Positions 26,901 to 36,017 are shown, numbered from the stretch's first letter. The stretch: 64,000 bases of DNA from Marinibaculum pumilum (GCF_042646425.1 NZ_JBHRTR010000013.1:68092-132091), one strand, 5' to 3'. The notes: generated by a model not told the origin, from the letters alone. Program-made: numbers and translations.

Positions 26901-27284
26901 GTGTCGTTCCGCGACCACGACTACTATCCGCCGGTCTCGCCGCTCTCGGCGGGCCTGCGGGGGCGCTGCCCGCGCTGCGGCGAGGGGCGGCTGTTCAAGG
27001 GCTTCCTGGACATCCGGCAGGAATGCACGGCCTGTGGTCTGGACTATGGCCAGGTCGATTCCGGCGACGGGCCCGCGGTCTTCGTGATCTTCATCGTCGG
27101 CTTCATCGTCGTCGCCCTGGCGCTGTGGCTGGAACTGGCCTACACGCCGCCCATCTGGCTGCACATGCTGCTGTGGATCCCGTTGATCCTGATTCTGTCG
27201 CTGGGCCTGCTGCGCCCCTTCAAGGCGACCCTGATCGCGCTGCAATACCGCAACAAGGCCAGCCAGGACATCGAACTGCACTGA
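26901..27284 (+). CDS. DUF983 family membrane protein
   Basis: A 127-residue protein. The N-terminal part has a zinc-ribbon-like pair, CPRCGEG near residue 24 and CTACGL near residue 45. Two hydrophobic helices follow (VFVIFIVGFIVVALALWL, then MLLWIPLILILSLGLL). The GTG start has GGAGAGAGG about 5 bases upstream; an open frame further upstream overlaps ctaE and is unlikely. DUF983 genes regularly follow ctaE in Alphaproteobacteria, which points to a role near oxidase assembly, but the function is not established. Confidence 0.88.
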   Translation: MSFRDHDYYPPVSPLSAGLRGRCPRCGEGRLFKGFLDIRQECTACGLDYGQVDSGDGPAVFVIFIVGFIVVALALWLELAYTPPIWLHMLLWIPLILILSLGLLRPFKATLIALQYRNKASQDIELH

Positions 27285-27402
27285 GGCGCAACTGCAGATC
27301 CGGCACCATGGCGGCGCCGGTGCGCCGCCATGCGCGATGACGCAACCCGGGACGCATCCTGGCTTCGATCGCACAACCTGATTCAGGGAAACCGATACCC
27401 GC

Positions 27403-28152
27403 ATGTCGATGCTGACCCGCATTCTGGGCACCCGTCCGGCGCTTGTGCCGACCCTGTTCACTATCCCCACCCTGATCGTCCTGATCGGGCTGGGCACCTG
27501 GCAGGTCGACAGGCTGCAATGGAAGAACGCGCTGCTGGACCGCATCCACGAGCGGATATCCGGGCCGGCCGTGCCGCTGCCGCCGGGCGAGCTGCCGCTG
27601 GACGACTGGGAATATCGCCGCGTGTCGGTGACCGGCAGCTACCTGCCGGAGCGGGAGTTCCACCTGCTGGCGACCAGCCTGCGCGGCAATGCCGGCTACC
27701 AGGTGATCACGCCGTTCCGGCGCGCCGATGGCGGCGGGATCCTTCTGGTCAACCGTGGCTGGATCCCGACCGAGCGCAAGGCACCGGCGGACAGGCCCGG
27801 CAGCATGCCGCCGGAAGGTGAGACGACGGCGACCGGCATCGTCCGCATCCCCTGGGCGCAGGGCACCTTCGTGGCCGACAACGATCCGGACCGCAATCTC
27901 TGGTTCTGGCCGGACCTTGCCGGCATGGGCGACCAGATCGGGCAGCCGGTGGCGCCCTACATGGTCGAGCTCGTCGCCCGCGAGGATCCGGAGGCGGTCT
28001 TCCCAATGGGCGGCCAGACCCGGGTCAACATCGCCAACAATCACCTGGAATATGCCCTCACCTGGTACGGCTTCGCGGTTGCCCTGGTGGTGATCTACAT
28101 CCTGTGGCATCGCCGCCTGGCGCGCGAGACGGAGCGGGGCGGGCCGGAATGA
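27403..28152 (+). CDS. SURF1 family oxidase assembly protein
   Basis: Inner-membrane assembly factor for cytochrome c oxidase, thought to help haem a insertion into CtaD. The 249-residue protein has the two-helix SURF1 layout: an N-terminal helix (LFTIPTLIVLIGLGTWQVDRL, ending in the family G-x-W-Q-x-x-R motif), a soluble middle with VTGSYLPEREF and LVNRGWIPTERK, and a C-terminal helix (NNHLEYALTWYGFAVALVVI). The last 4 bases overlap the next gene as ATGA. It closes the oxidase operon. Confidence 0.94.
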   Translation: MSMLTRILGTRPALVPTLFTIPTLIVLIGLGTWQVDRLQWKNALLDRIHERISGPAVPLPPGELPLDDWEYRRVSVTGSYLPEREFHLLATSLRGNAGYQVITPFRRADGGGILLVNRGWIPTERKAPADRPGSMPPEGETTATGIVRIPWAQGTFVADNDPDRNLWFWPDLAGMGDQIGQPVAPYMVELVAREDPEAVFPMGGQTRVNIANNHLEYALTWYGFAVALVVIYILWHRRLARETERGGPE

Positions 28153-29681
28153 GCGGCACCGGGCAGGAGGCGGGTGCGATGCCGCCCGGTGCGGCGGACG
28201 GGCCTGCCGGCAGGGCGCTGGCGGCGCGGTTTCGCCGGATCGCGCGCCTGCGCCAGGTCGAGCGGGTGCTGGGCTGGGACCAGCGGGTGATGATGCCGGC
28301 CGGCGCCGCGGCGCTGCGCGGCGACCAGCTGGCGGAACTGGAGCTGATGCGCCAGGACATCCTGGTGGCGCCGGACATGGCGGACCTCCTCGATGCCGCG
28401 GAGGGGGAGGCCGCCGCGGCGCCGGATCCCTGGTGGCAGGCCAACCTGCGCGAGATGCGCCGGATGTGCCGGCAGGCTGGGGCGGTTCCCTCCGACCTGC
28501 TGGTGGCGAAGGCGCGCGCGGTCGCGGCGGGCGAGATGGCCTGGCGCGCTGCCAGGGCGGAAGACCGTTTCGATGCGATGGCCGGCCCGCTGCGGGCGGT
28601 GATCGACGCGGTCCGGGACTGGGCCGATGCGCTGGCGGCGGCACAGGGCTGTTCGCGCTACGACGCGCTGCTGGACCAGTACGATCCGGGCGCGAAGGCT
28701 GCGACCATCCTGCCCCTGTTCGCCGACCTGGCCGACACGATCCGCCAGGTGCTGCCGGAGATCCTGGAACGGCAGGCGGCCGCGCCACCGGCGGTGCAGC
28801 CGCCGGCGGTGCCGACGGCGCGCCAGGCCGATGCGGCGCGGGCGCTGGCGGCCTTTCTCGGCTTCGACTTCCGTCACGGCCGCCTGGACGAGAGCCTGCA
28901 TCCCTTCACTTCCGGCAGCCTGGGCGATGTCCGCATCACCACCCGCTTCGACGCCGGGGACCCGATGTCCGGCCTCCTCGCCGTCGCGCATGAGACCGGC
29001 CATGCGCTCTACGAGGCGGGCCTGCCGGCGGCCTGGCGCGACCAGCCCGCGGGACGGGCGCGCGGCATGATCCTGCATGAGAGCCAGAGCCTGCTTTGCG
29101 AGCGCCAGCTGATGCGGCTGCCCGGCGTCCTGGACTGGCTGGCTGGCGACCTCGCCGGACGCTTTGGCGCGGCGCCCGCCTGGTCCGCGGCAAACCTGCG
29201 CCGGTTGGCGTCCCGGGTGATCCCCGGCCTGATCCGGGTGGAGGCGGACGAGGTGACCTATCCGTTGCACATCCTGCTGCGGACCGAACTGGAACAGGCG
29301 CTGCTGGCCGGCGACCTGGCGGTGGACGACCTGCCGGGGGCCTGGGCCGATCGGATGCACGACCTGCTGGGTGTGAGCGTCCCCGACGACCGCCGCGGCT
29401 GCCTGCAGGACATCCACTGGCCGTCCGGCGCGTTCGGCTATTTCCCGACCTATACCTTGGGGGCGCTGGCGGCGGTGCAGCTGTTCGAGGCGGCTGCGGG
29501 CACCCAGAAAGCGGCTGGGGGAGCGGATGCGGACCATGAGACGATCCTGGCCTGGATGGGCCGCAACGTGCATGGCGCGGCGTCCAGCGCCGATACCGAC
29601 GGTATCCTGCAGGCGGCGACCGGCGCGCCCCTGGGCAGCGCGGCCTTCAAGCGCCATATTCGCGCCACCTATCTGACCTGA
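28149..29681 (+). CDS. M32 family metallocarboxypeptidase
   Basis: Zinc carboxypeptidase of the Taq/Pfu M32 family, which removes C-terminal residues from peptides in the cytoplasm. The 510-residue length is typical. The active site HETGHALYEAG near residue 280 gives HExxH, and HESQSLLCERQ about 30 residues later supplies the third metal ligand. Other family blocks are DPMSGLLAVAHETGH, RVEADEVTYPLHILLR and HWPSGAFGYFPTYTLGA. The start codon overlaps the SURF1 stop (ATGA), so translation is probably coupled. Confidence 0.95.
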   Translation: MSGTGQEAGAMPPGAADGPAGRALAARFRRIARLRQVERVLGWDQRVMMPAGAAALRGDQLAELELMRQDILVAPDMADLLDAAEGEAAAAPDPWWQANLREMRRMCRQAGAVPSDLLVAKARAVAAGEMAWRAARAEDRFDAMAGPLRAVIDAVRDWADALAAAQGCSRYDALLDQYDPGAKAATILPLFADLADTIRQVLPEILERQAAAPPAVQPPAVPTARQADAARALAAFLGFDFRHGRLDESLHPFTSGSLGDVRITTRFDAGDPMSGLLAVAHETGHALYEAGLPAAWRDQPAGRARGMILHESQSLLCERQLMRLPGVLDWLAGDLAGRFGAAPAWSAANLRRLASRVIPGLIRVEADEVTYPLHILLRTELEQALLAGDLAVDDLPGAWADRMHDLLGVSVPDDRRGCLQDIHWPSGAFGYFPTYTLGALAAVQLFEAAAGTQKAAGGADADHETILAWMGRNVHGAASSADTDGILQAATGAPLGSAAFKRHIRATYLT

Positions 29682-29721
29682 CACCGACAGCGACAGTGAC
29701 AGCAAGCGGGAAAGCATCCAG

Positions 29722-31140
29722 ATGACGGCCACGGGCAATCGCCTGCGATACGTGTCGACCCGCGGCGGCGCGGCAGCCCAGGATTTCACCGGCGTGCTGA
29801 TGGCCGGCCTGGCGAGCGATGGCGGCCTGTACCTGCCGGAGGCCTGGCCGCAGCTCGCGCCCGCCGACTGGCAGGCGCTGGCCGGCAAGCCCTATGCGGA
29901 GGCTGCCTTCCGGGTCCTGCGGCCCTTCACCGCCGGCGCGCTGGACGATGCGGTCCTGGCGCGGCTGACCGCGGAGGCCTATGCGCAGTTCGATCATGAA
30001 ACGGTCTGCCCGCTGGTGCAGATCGCGCCTTCGCGCTGGCTGCTGGAGCTGTTCCACGGGCCCACCCTGGCGTTCAAGGATGTGGCGATGCAGCTGCTGG
30101 GGCGGCTGTTCGACCATGTCCTGACGGCGCGCGGCGAGCGCATGACGATCGTCGGCGCCACCTCCGGCGATACCGGCTCTGCGGCGATCGAGGCCTGCCG
30201 CGGGCGGGATGCGATCGACATCTTCATCCTGCACCCGCACGAGCGCACCTCCGAGGTGCAGCGCCGCCAGATGACCTGCGTGACCGACGACAACGTGCAC
30301 AATATCGCCGTGCGCGGCACCTTCGACGATTGCCAGGCCCTGGTGAAGGCGATGTTCAACGATGCGCCGTTCCGGGAGCGGATGCGGCTGTCGGCGGTGA
30401 ACTCGATCAACTGGGCGCGGGTCATGGCGCAGGTGGTGTACTACGCCACCGCCGCGGTGGCGCTGGGCGGGCCGGCGCGGCCGGTGCGGTTCAGCGTGCC
30501 GACCGGCAATTTCGGCGATGTCTTCGCCGGCTATGCGGCAGCGCGCATGGGCCTGCCGGTGGCCGGCCTGACGGTGGCGACCAACCGCAACGACATCCTG
30601 GCCCGCGTCTTCGCCAGCGGCAGCTACCGCAAGGGGGAGGTCGCGCGGACCATGAGCCCCAGCATGGACATCCAGGTCTCCTCCAATTTCGAACGGCTGC
30701 TGTTCGACGCCTGCGGCCGTGACGGCGCGAAGGTCGCCGCGCTGATGCAGGGCCTCGATGCCGATGGCGGCTTCGAGCTCGGCGGCCTGCTGCGGCAGGC
30801 GGCGCCGCTGTTCACCGCCGCGGCGGTCGACGAGGCGCTGACCTTGGAGACGATCGCCGCGACCCACCGGTCGACCGGCCGGCTGATCGACCCGCATACC
30901 GCGGTCGGCGTGGCCGCGGCGGAACGCGTGGCGGAGGACGCGCTGCCGATGGTGGTGCTGTCGACGGCGCACCCGGCGAAGTTCCCGGACGCGGTGGAAC
31001 GGGCGACCGGCCTGCGGCCGCCGCTTCCGGAACGTCTGTCCGACCTCTATGAGCGGCCCGAGCGCTACGAGGTCCTGGACGCCGACCTGGCGCAGATCCA
31101 GGCCCATGTTGCGCAACGGGCGCGCATTGTGCGGGAATGA
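29722..31140 (+). CDS. thrC: Threonine synthase
   Basis: PLP enzyme that converts O-phosphohomoserine to threonine. The 472-residue protein opens with RYVSTRGGAAAQDFTGVLM, as in the long (fungal/proteobacterial) threonine synthases. The cofactor lysine is in HGPTLAFKDVAMQLLG near residue 115, and the phosphate-binding loop is GATSGDTGSAAIEAC. The last 4 bases overlap an upstream alternative ATG of the M16 gene. Its pathway partner thrB is at 36014 on the other strand. Confidence 0.97.
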   Translation: MTATGNRLRYVSTRGGAAAQDFTGVLMAGLASDGGLYLPEAWPQLAPADWQALAGKPYAEAAFRVLRPFTAGALDDAVLARLTAEAYAQFDHETVCPLVQIAPSRWLLELFHGPTLAFKDVAMQLLGRLFDHVLTARGERMTIVGATSGDTGSAAIEACRGRDAIDIFILHPHERTSEVQRRQMTCVTDDNVHNIAVRGTFDDCQALVKAMFNDAPFRERMRLSAVNSINWARVMAQVVYYATAAVALGGPARPVRFSVPTGNFGDVFAGYAAARMGLPVAGLTVATNRNDILARVFASGSYRKGEVARTMSPSMDIQVSSNFERLLFDACGRDGAKVAALMQGLDADGGFELGGLLRQAAPLFTAAAVDEALTLETIAATHRSTGRLIDPHTAVGVAAAERVAEDALPMVVLSTAHPAKFPDAVERATGLRPPLPERLSDLYERPERYEVLDADLAQIQAHVAQRARIVRE

Positions 31141-31181
31141 GATCGTTGAGACGAGGCCCCCCGAACGGTTATGGGAGCGAC

Positions 31182-32456
31182 ATGACGGTAGAGGTCAGTG
31201 AATTGCCGGGCGGCCTGCGGGTCGTGACCGACAGCATGCCGGGCATTGCCTCGGCATCGGTCGGCGTATGGGTGGATGCGGGCTCCCGCCACGAGGATCC
31301 GGTGGAGAACGGCACCGCCCATTTCCTGGAGCATATGGCCTTCAAGGGAACCGAGAACCGCTCCACCCGGCAGATCATGGAAGAGATCGAGATGGTGGGC
31401 GGCAGCCTCAACGCCTTCACGGCGCGGGAGCAGACCACCTATCACGCCCAGGTGCTGGAAGCCGACCTGGACCTGGCCGTCGACCTGCTGTCCGACATCG
31501 TGATGAACCCGGTCTTCGCGCCCGAGGAGATGGAGCGCGAGCGCCAGGTCATCCTGCAGGAAATCGGCATGGTGCAGGACACGCCGGACGACCTGGTGTT
31601 CGATCATCTACAGGCGGTCGCCTATCCGGACCAGGCCATCGGGCGTTCGATCCTGGGCACCGACCGCGGCATCGCGGCGCTGCCGCTCGACGTGCTGCGC
31701 GGCTTCCGGGACCGGCACTATGACGCCGGGCGGATGATCGTCGCCGCGGCCGGCGCGGTCGACCATGACCGTTTCCGCGACCTGGTCGGCGAACGCTTCG
31801 CGCTGGCCTCCGGTGGCAATGGCGGCGCGCGGCCCGGCGCCTACGAGGCGGCCAGCTATCGCGGCGGCGACCTGCGCGACGCCCGCAGCCTGGACCAGGT
31901 GCATCTGTCCTTCGCCTTTCCGGGACTGTGCTTCGACGACCCGGACTATTACGCGCTGCAGGTCTACGCCACCCTGCTGGGCGGCGGCTCCTCCTCCCGC
32001 CTGATGCAGGAGGTGCGGGAGGAACGCGGCCTCGCCTATTCGATCTTCGCGCAGCCGGTCGCCTATGCCGATGGCGGCCTGCTGACCCTCTATGCCGGCA
32101 CCAGCGACGACCTGGCGATCGAGCTGCTGGACGTGCTGGGGGAGCAGGTGCGCGACAGCGTGGAGAACGTCACCGACCCGGAGATCCAGCGGGCGCGGGC
32201 GCAGCTGAAGGCGGGCCTGCTGATGTCGCTGGAAAGCTCCAACGCCCGGATGGAGATCGCGGCACGGCATCTCTACCTGTTCGGACGCCCGCTCACCGTG
32301 CAGGAACTGTCGGCCAGCATCGACGCCGTGGACCGCGCTTCGGTGATCCGGGCCGCACGCCGTGTCTTCGGCGGCGGTCCCCTGTCCTTCGCGGCCGTGG
32401 GGCCGGTCGACGGGCTGCCCGACAGGGCCGCCATCCAGGAGCGCTTCGCGCTCTGA
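31182..32456 (+). CDS. M16 family zinc peptidase (mitochondrial processing peptidase-like)
   Basis: A 424-residue single-chain M16B peptidase. The inverted zinc site HFLEHMAFKG near residue 50 (HxxEH) is intact, followed by AREQTTYHAQVLEADLD with the downstream glutamate and GGGSSSRLMQEVREERGLAY in the C-terminal lobe. It resembles the beta subunit of mitochondrial processing peptidase. The start at 31182 has GGGAG just upstream and matches family N-termini; an ATG at 31137 overlapping the thrC stop would add 15 atypical residues. The thrC-M16-acetyltransferase order is common in Rhodospirillales. Confidence 0.94.
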   Translation: MTVEVSELPGGLRVVTDSMPGIASASVGVWVDAGSRHEDPVENGTAHFLEHMAFKGTENRSTRQIMEEIEMVGGSLNAFTAREQTTYHAQVLEADLDLAVDLLSDIVMNPVFAPEEMERERQVILQEIGMVQDTPDDLVFDHLQAVAYPDQAIGRSILGTDRGIAALPLDVLRGFRDRHYDAGRMIVAAAGAVDHDRFRDLVGERFALASGGNGGARPGAYEAASYRGGDLRDARSLDQVHLSFAFPGLCFDDPDYYALQVYATLLGGGSSSRLMQEVREERGLAYSIFAQPVAYADGGLLTLYAGTSDDLAIELLDVLGEQVRDSVENVTDPEIQRARAQLKAGLLMSLESSNARMEIAARHLYLFGRPLTVQELSASIDAVDRASVIRAARRVFGGGPLSFAAVGPVDGLPDRAAIQERFAL

Positions 32457-32472
32457 CCGGCGGCGGCGGGCG

Positions 32473-33201
32473 ATGGCCAGCATTCCCCTGCTGACGGCCC
32501 TGTCTGGCGCGATGACGCCGCTTTTCGGCCTCTGGCCGTTCCGCTGGAGCCAGTCCGCCGCCGATGCGCCTTTGCTGGTCGGCCAGCGGGTGGAACTGCG
32601 CTGGCCGCGCAGCCAGGATCATGCCGCCTGGGCATGCCTGCGGGCGGAGAGTCGCGCCTTCCTGACGCCGTGGGAGCCGGCCTGGCCGAACGACGCGCTG
32701 ACCGTCGAGGGATTCGAGCGCCGCCTGCGTGCCCATCGCCGCGACGTGCGCGACGGCACCGGCTACATGTTCCTGGTCTTCCGCCGCGACGACGGCGCCC
32801 TGCTGGGCGGGGTCAGCCTGTCCCAGGTCCGCCGTGGCGCCGGCGCCAGCGCCGAGATCGGCTACTGGCTGGGGGAGGCGCATGGCGGCCGCGGCTACAT
32901 GTCGGAGGCCGTGCAGGCGGTCCTGCGGCATGCCTTCGAGACCCTGCAGCTCCGCCGGGTGGAGGCCGCCTGCCTGCCCAGCAATGTGCGGTCCAAGGCA
33001 CTGCTGGTCCGGTTGGGGTTCCAGCGCGAAGGGCTGGCCAGATCCTATCTGTGCATCAATGGGCGCTGGCGCGACCACGAACTCCACGCCCTGCTGCTGG
33101 AGGACTGGCGCCAGATGCCGGCGCCTGTTCCGATCGCGGCCGGATTGGCCGCAGCCAGCACGCAAAGCAACGTCGGCGGCGGTGTGGCGACGCTGCGTTA
33201 A
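32473..33201 (+). CDS. GNAT N-acetyltransferase, RimJ/RimL-like
   Basis: A 242-residue acetyltransferase resembling RimJ, which acetylates protein N-termini. Residues about 30-220 form the GNAT fold: HAAWACLRAESRAFLTPWEP near the start, EIGYWLGEAHGGRGYMSEAV with the acetyl-CoA binding R/Q-x-x-G-x-G/A-like loop, and NVRSKALLVRLGFQREGLAR. The last 20 residues look disordered. It starts 16 bases after the M16 gene and ends convergent with algH. The substrate is unknown. Confidence 0.9.
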   Translation: MASIPLLTALSGAMTPLFGLWPFRWSQSAADAPLLVGQRVELRWPRSQDHAAWACLRAESRAFLTPWEPAWPNDALTVEGFERRLRAHRRDVRDGTGYMFLVFRRDDGALLGGVSLSQVRRGAGASAEIGYWLGEAHGGRGYMSEAVQAVLRHAFETLQLRRVEAACLPSNVRSKALLVRLGFQREGLARSYLCINGRWRDHELHALLLEDWRQMPAPVPIAAGLAAASTQSNVGGGVATLR

Positions 33202-33222
33202 GGGGAGGTGGCGTGCTGCGGC

Positions 33223-33789
33223 TCAGGCGTGGCCGGCGGCCGATGACAGGCGGGAAGGGTCGCCGATCCCCAGCCGGCCCACCGCCCGCGGCCACATGTC
33301 GTCGGCAGTGGTGCCGAAGATGATATCCAGGTCCGCCGGGCCGTGCAGCCAGCCGTTCGCCTGGATCTCGCCGTCCAGCTGCCCAGGCGCCCAGCCGGCA
33401 TAGCCCAGCGCAACGATGGCATGGGCCGGGCCCTCGCCCTCCGCGATCGCGCGCAGGATGTCGACAGTGGCGGTCAGGGCGATGCCGTCGCCGACCATCA
33501 TCGTCTCCTCCCGCACGACGTCGGCGGTGTGCAGCACGAAGCCGCGCCCGGGCTCTACCGGGCCGCCGAACTGGATCGGGAAATTGTCGGCGGGCTCGCC
33601 CTCGAAGCCGACCTGGTCCAGCAGCTTCGCGAAATCGATCCCCTCCAGCGCCTTGTTGAGCACCAGGCCCATGGCGCCGTCGGCATTGTGGACGCACATA
33701 TAGACCACCGACTGGGCGAACCGCTCGTCGCTCATATGCGGCATCGCCATCAGAAGCTGCCCTTCGAGATAGGGGCTGTTGCCGGTCAA
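33223..33789 (-). CDS. YqgE/AlgH family protein
   Basis: A 188-residue DUF179 protein of unknown biochemical role. Family blocks are LEGQLLMAMPHMSDERFAQS, VYMCVHNADGAMGLVLNK, FGGPVEPGRGFVLH and ALGYAGWAPGQLDGEI. The start is proposed as TTG at 33789: a perfect GGAGGA sits 5 bases upstream, the resulting length is normal, and no ATG lies between this point and an implausible far-upstream one. It is divergent from the DsbD-like gene. Confidence 0.92.
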   Translation of the reverse strand: MTGNSPYLEGQLLMAMPHMSDERFAQSVVYMCVHNADGAMGLVLNKALEGIDFAKLLDQVGFEGEPADNFPIQFGGPVEPGRGFVLHTADVVREETMMVGDGIALTATVDILRAIAEGEGPAHAIVALGYAGWAPGQLDGEIQANGWLHGPADLDIIFGTTADDMWPRAVGRLGIGDPSRLSSAAGHA

Positions 33790-33931
33790 TCGGTCCTCCG
33801 GGTCCGGGGTAGGGATCCATGATATCCGCACGTGAATGTGAGGGCCATGGCCTACCTGTTCCAGGCCTGCAGGGATATTTCTGCGAAACGGATGGCCTCG
33901 CCGGCCCCCGATGCATGGACCGGAGCGTATC

Positions 33932-34879
33932 ATGATACCCATTTCCTGCCCGACCCGTCGCCGCCCGCGATCGCCGGCTGCCCGGTTCTGCGCGGCGCTG
34001 CTGGTGTTCCTCGCCGCCGCAGGGGCCGCGGCGGGGATTGGCTGTCCGGCTTCGGCCGATGGCGAGGGCTGGGCCTCGCCCTGGATCGAGAAGGAGCAGC
34101 TGGCCCTGCGGCTGGTCGCCGACAGCACCCGGCTGGGCCCCGATGGCGGGGCACGGCTGGGCCTCCAGGTGCGGCTGCAGCCCGGCTGGACCTTCTATTG
34201 GCGGCATCCCGGGGACAACGGCCTGGCGCCGCTGCTGGACTGGTCCGGATCGGAGAATCTGGGCGGGGTCGCGGTGGACTGGCCGGCACCGCACCGCAAG
34301 GAGGTGCTGGGCGCGCAGAACTATGTCTATACCGAGGAAGTGGTGTTGCCGGTCCGCCTGACGGCCGGCGATGCCGACGCGCCCCTGCTGGCCGACCTGC
34401 GCCTGGACTACGGCGTCTGCAAGGAGGTCTGCGTCCCCTATTCGGACCATCTGGCCCTGCTGCTCCAGCCCGGCACCGCCGATCCGACGCCGGGGGCGGA
34501 GCTGCTGGACTGGTATGCCGGCCTGGTGCCGGAACCGGCCGGCCGTCAGGATGTCCGGCTGGCTGCCCGGCTGCCGCCGGCGGGCGCCGCCGGCGACGGA
34601 CTGCTGGCGGTGGTCGCGGAGGCGGCGACGCCTTTCACCGCCCCGGACCTGTTCCTTGAGGGCCCGGAGGGCATGTGGTTTGGCGTGCCGGAGGTCAGCC
34701 TGTCGGATGACCGGCGCCATGCCGTGATGCGGCTGCGTGCGGGACCGGAGGAGATGCTGCAGGCGCTGGCGGGCCGCGACCTGCGCATCACCCTGGTGGA
34801 TACCGACCGCGCGGTGGAGGATCGCGTGATTGTGACTGCTGCCGGCGATAATGGGCACCGCCAGGGCGGCGGCGATTGA
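33932..34879 (+). CDS. Periplasmic DsbD-like (ScsB N-terminal type) thiol-disulfide domain protein
   Basis: A 315-residue exported protein with an N-terminal signal (FCAALLVFLAAAGAAAG, ending near residue 40). The body matches the N-terminal periplasmic domain of DsbD/ScsB proteins: WTFYWRHPGDNGLAPLLDWS, NYVYTEEVVLPV and the redox cysteines in LDYGVCKEVCVPYS near residue 165. No membrane DsbD core or thioredoxin domain follows, so it is a stand-alone domain. The start at 33932 has CGGAG about 7 bases upstream; 33911 is an alternative. A peroxiredoxin gene follows after 120 bases, which suggests a redox theme. Confidence 0.86.
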   Translation: MIPISCPTRRRPRSPAARFCAALLVFLAAAGAAAGIGCPASADGEGWASPWIEKEQLALRLVADSTRLGPDGGARLGLQVRLQPGWTFYWRHPGDNGLAPLLDWSGSENLGGVAVDWPAPHRKEVLGAQNYVYTEEVVLPVRLTAGDADAPLLADLRLDYGVCKEVCVPYSDHLALLLQPGTADPTPGAELLDWYAGLVPEPAGRQDVRLAARLPPAGAAGDGLLAVVAEAATPFTAPDLFLEGPEGMWFGVPEVSLSDDRRHAVMRLRAGPEEMLQALAGRDLRITLVDTDRAVEDRVIVTAAGDNGHRQGGGD

Positions 34880-34999
34880 CATGACGCCGCCCGGGGCCAT
34901 CTTCTGTCCCGGGCCGCCGCGGGGCCGCCCGGCCCGTCCGCGCGCCCGTATGGACTTTCAACCGACCTTTCCGTCAAGCCAGCCAAGGGGGACGAGAGC

Positions 35000-35482
35000 A
35001 TGCCGATCCAAGTGGGAGACAAGATTCCCGACGTCACGGTGATGACCATGACGGCAGAGGGCCCGAAGCCCGTGAAGACCAGCGAGCTGTTCGCCGGCAA
35101 GAAGGTGGCGCTGTTCTCGGTGCCCGGCGCCTTCACGCCGACCTGCTCCGCCAAGCACCTGCCGGGCTTCGTCGAGAAGGCGTCCGACATCCGCGGCAAG
35201 GGCGTGGACGAGATCGTCTGCATCGCCGTCAACGACGCCTTCGTCATGGGCGCCTGGGGCAAGTCGGCCAATGCCGAAGGCAAGGTGACCATGATCGGCG
35301 ACGGCAATGGCGACCTGACCAAGGCGCTGGGGCTGGAGATGGACGGGTCCGGCTTCGGCCTGGGCATGCGCGGCCAGCGCTTCTCGATGATCGTCGATGA
35401 CGGCAAGGTCACGCACCTGAACGTCGAGGCGCCCGGCGCCTTCGAGGTGTCGAGCGCGGAGTACATGCTCAACCAGCTCTGA
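35000..35482 (+). CDS. Peroxiredoxin, Prx5 type
   Basis: A 160-residue thiol peroxidase of the Prx5/hybrid-peroxiredoxin class, which usually uses glutathione/glutaredoxin to reduce peroxides. The peroxidatic cysteine is in VPGAFTPTCSAKHLPGF near residue 48, with the PxxxT/SxxC pattern complete. DAFVMGAWGKSANAEGKVTM and GMRGQRFSMIVDDGKV are typical downstream blocks. AAGGGGGAC stands before the ATG. A tandem duplication of about 20 bases (TGACCGGCTTCCGG twice) begins at the stop codon. Confidence 0.95.
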   Translation: MPIQVGDKIPDVTVMTMTAEGPKPVKTSELFAGKKVALFSVPGAFTPTCSAKHLPGFVEKASDIRGKGVDEIVCIAVNDAFVMGAWGKSANAEGKVTMIGDGNGDLTKALGLEMDGSGFGLGMRGQRFSMIVDDGKVTHLNVEAPGAFEVSSAEYMLNQL

Positions 35483-35527
35483 CCGGCTTCCGGCAGTTCT
35501 GACCGGCTTCCGGGTCGGTCGCAGGCA

Positions 35528-35561
35528 ACGGCCGCGGGCAGGTCTCGCGGCCGTTTCTGTT
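35528..35561 (+). terminator. Rho-independent terminator after the peroxiredoxin gene
   Basis: ACGGCCGCG (35528-35536) pairs with CGCGGCCGT (35546-35554) around a 9-base loop and is followed by TTCTGTTT. The hairpin ends just before the convergent rnhA stop codon. Confidence 0.8.
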
Positions 35562-36017
35562 TCAGCCGCCGCCGCGGCGCAGCGCGACCACCTGCTGCCG
35601 GGCCAGGGCGTCGACCCGCTCGTTGTCCGGGTTGCCGGCATGGCCGCGAACCCAGATCCATTCCACCGCATGCGGCTCCGTCGCGGCCTGCAGGCGCTGC
35701 CAGAGATCCGCATTCTTCACCGGCTTCTTCGCGGCGGTCTTCCAGCCGTTGCGGATCCATTTCGGCAGCCACTCGGTAATGCCGTTGCGGACATACTGGC
35801 TGTCGGTGTGCAGGCGCACGGTCGCCGGCCGCTTCAGCGCCTCCAGCGCCGCGATCGCGGCCATCAGCTCCATCCGGTTGTTGGTGGTCTGCGGCTCCGC
35901 GCCGGCCAGTTCCTTTTCCTGCCCGTTCCAGCGCAGCAGCGCGCCCCAGCCGCCGGGGCCGGGATTGCCGCTGCAGGCGCCGTCGGTATGGATTTCCACT
36001 GTCGCTGTGCCGCTCAC
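35562..36017 (-). CDS. rnhA: Ribonuclease HI
   Basis: Cytoplasmic nuclease that cuts the RNA strand of RNA-DNA hybrids. The 151-residue protein has all four catalytic acidic residues: IHTDGACSGNPGPGG, NNRMELMAAI, LHTDSQYVRNGI and GHAGNPDNERVDALA. The proposed GTG start overlaps the thrB stop by 4 bases (GTGA), so translation is probably coupled. The ispH-thrB-rnhA order is widespread in Alphaproteobacteria. Confidence 0.96.
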   Translation of the reverse strand: MSGTATVEIHTDGACSGNPGPGGWGALLRWNGQEKELAGAEPQTTNNRMELMAAIAALEALKRPATVRLHTDSQYVRNGITEWLPKWIRNGWKTAAKKPVKNADLWQRLQAATEPHAVEWIWVRGHAGNPDNERVDALARQQVVALRRGGG

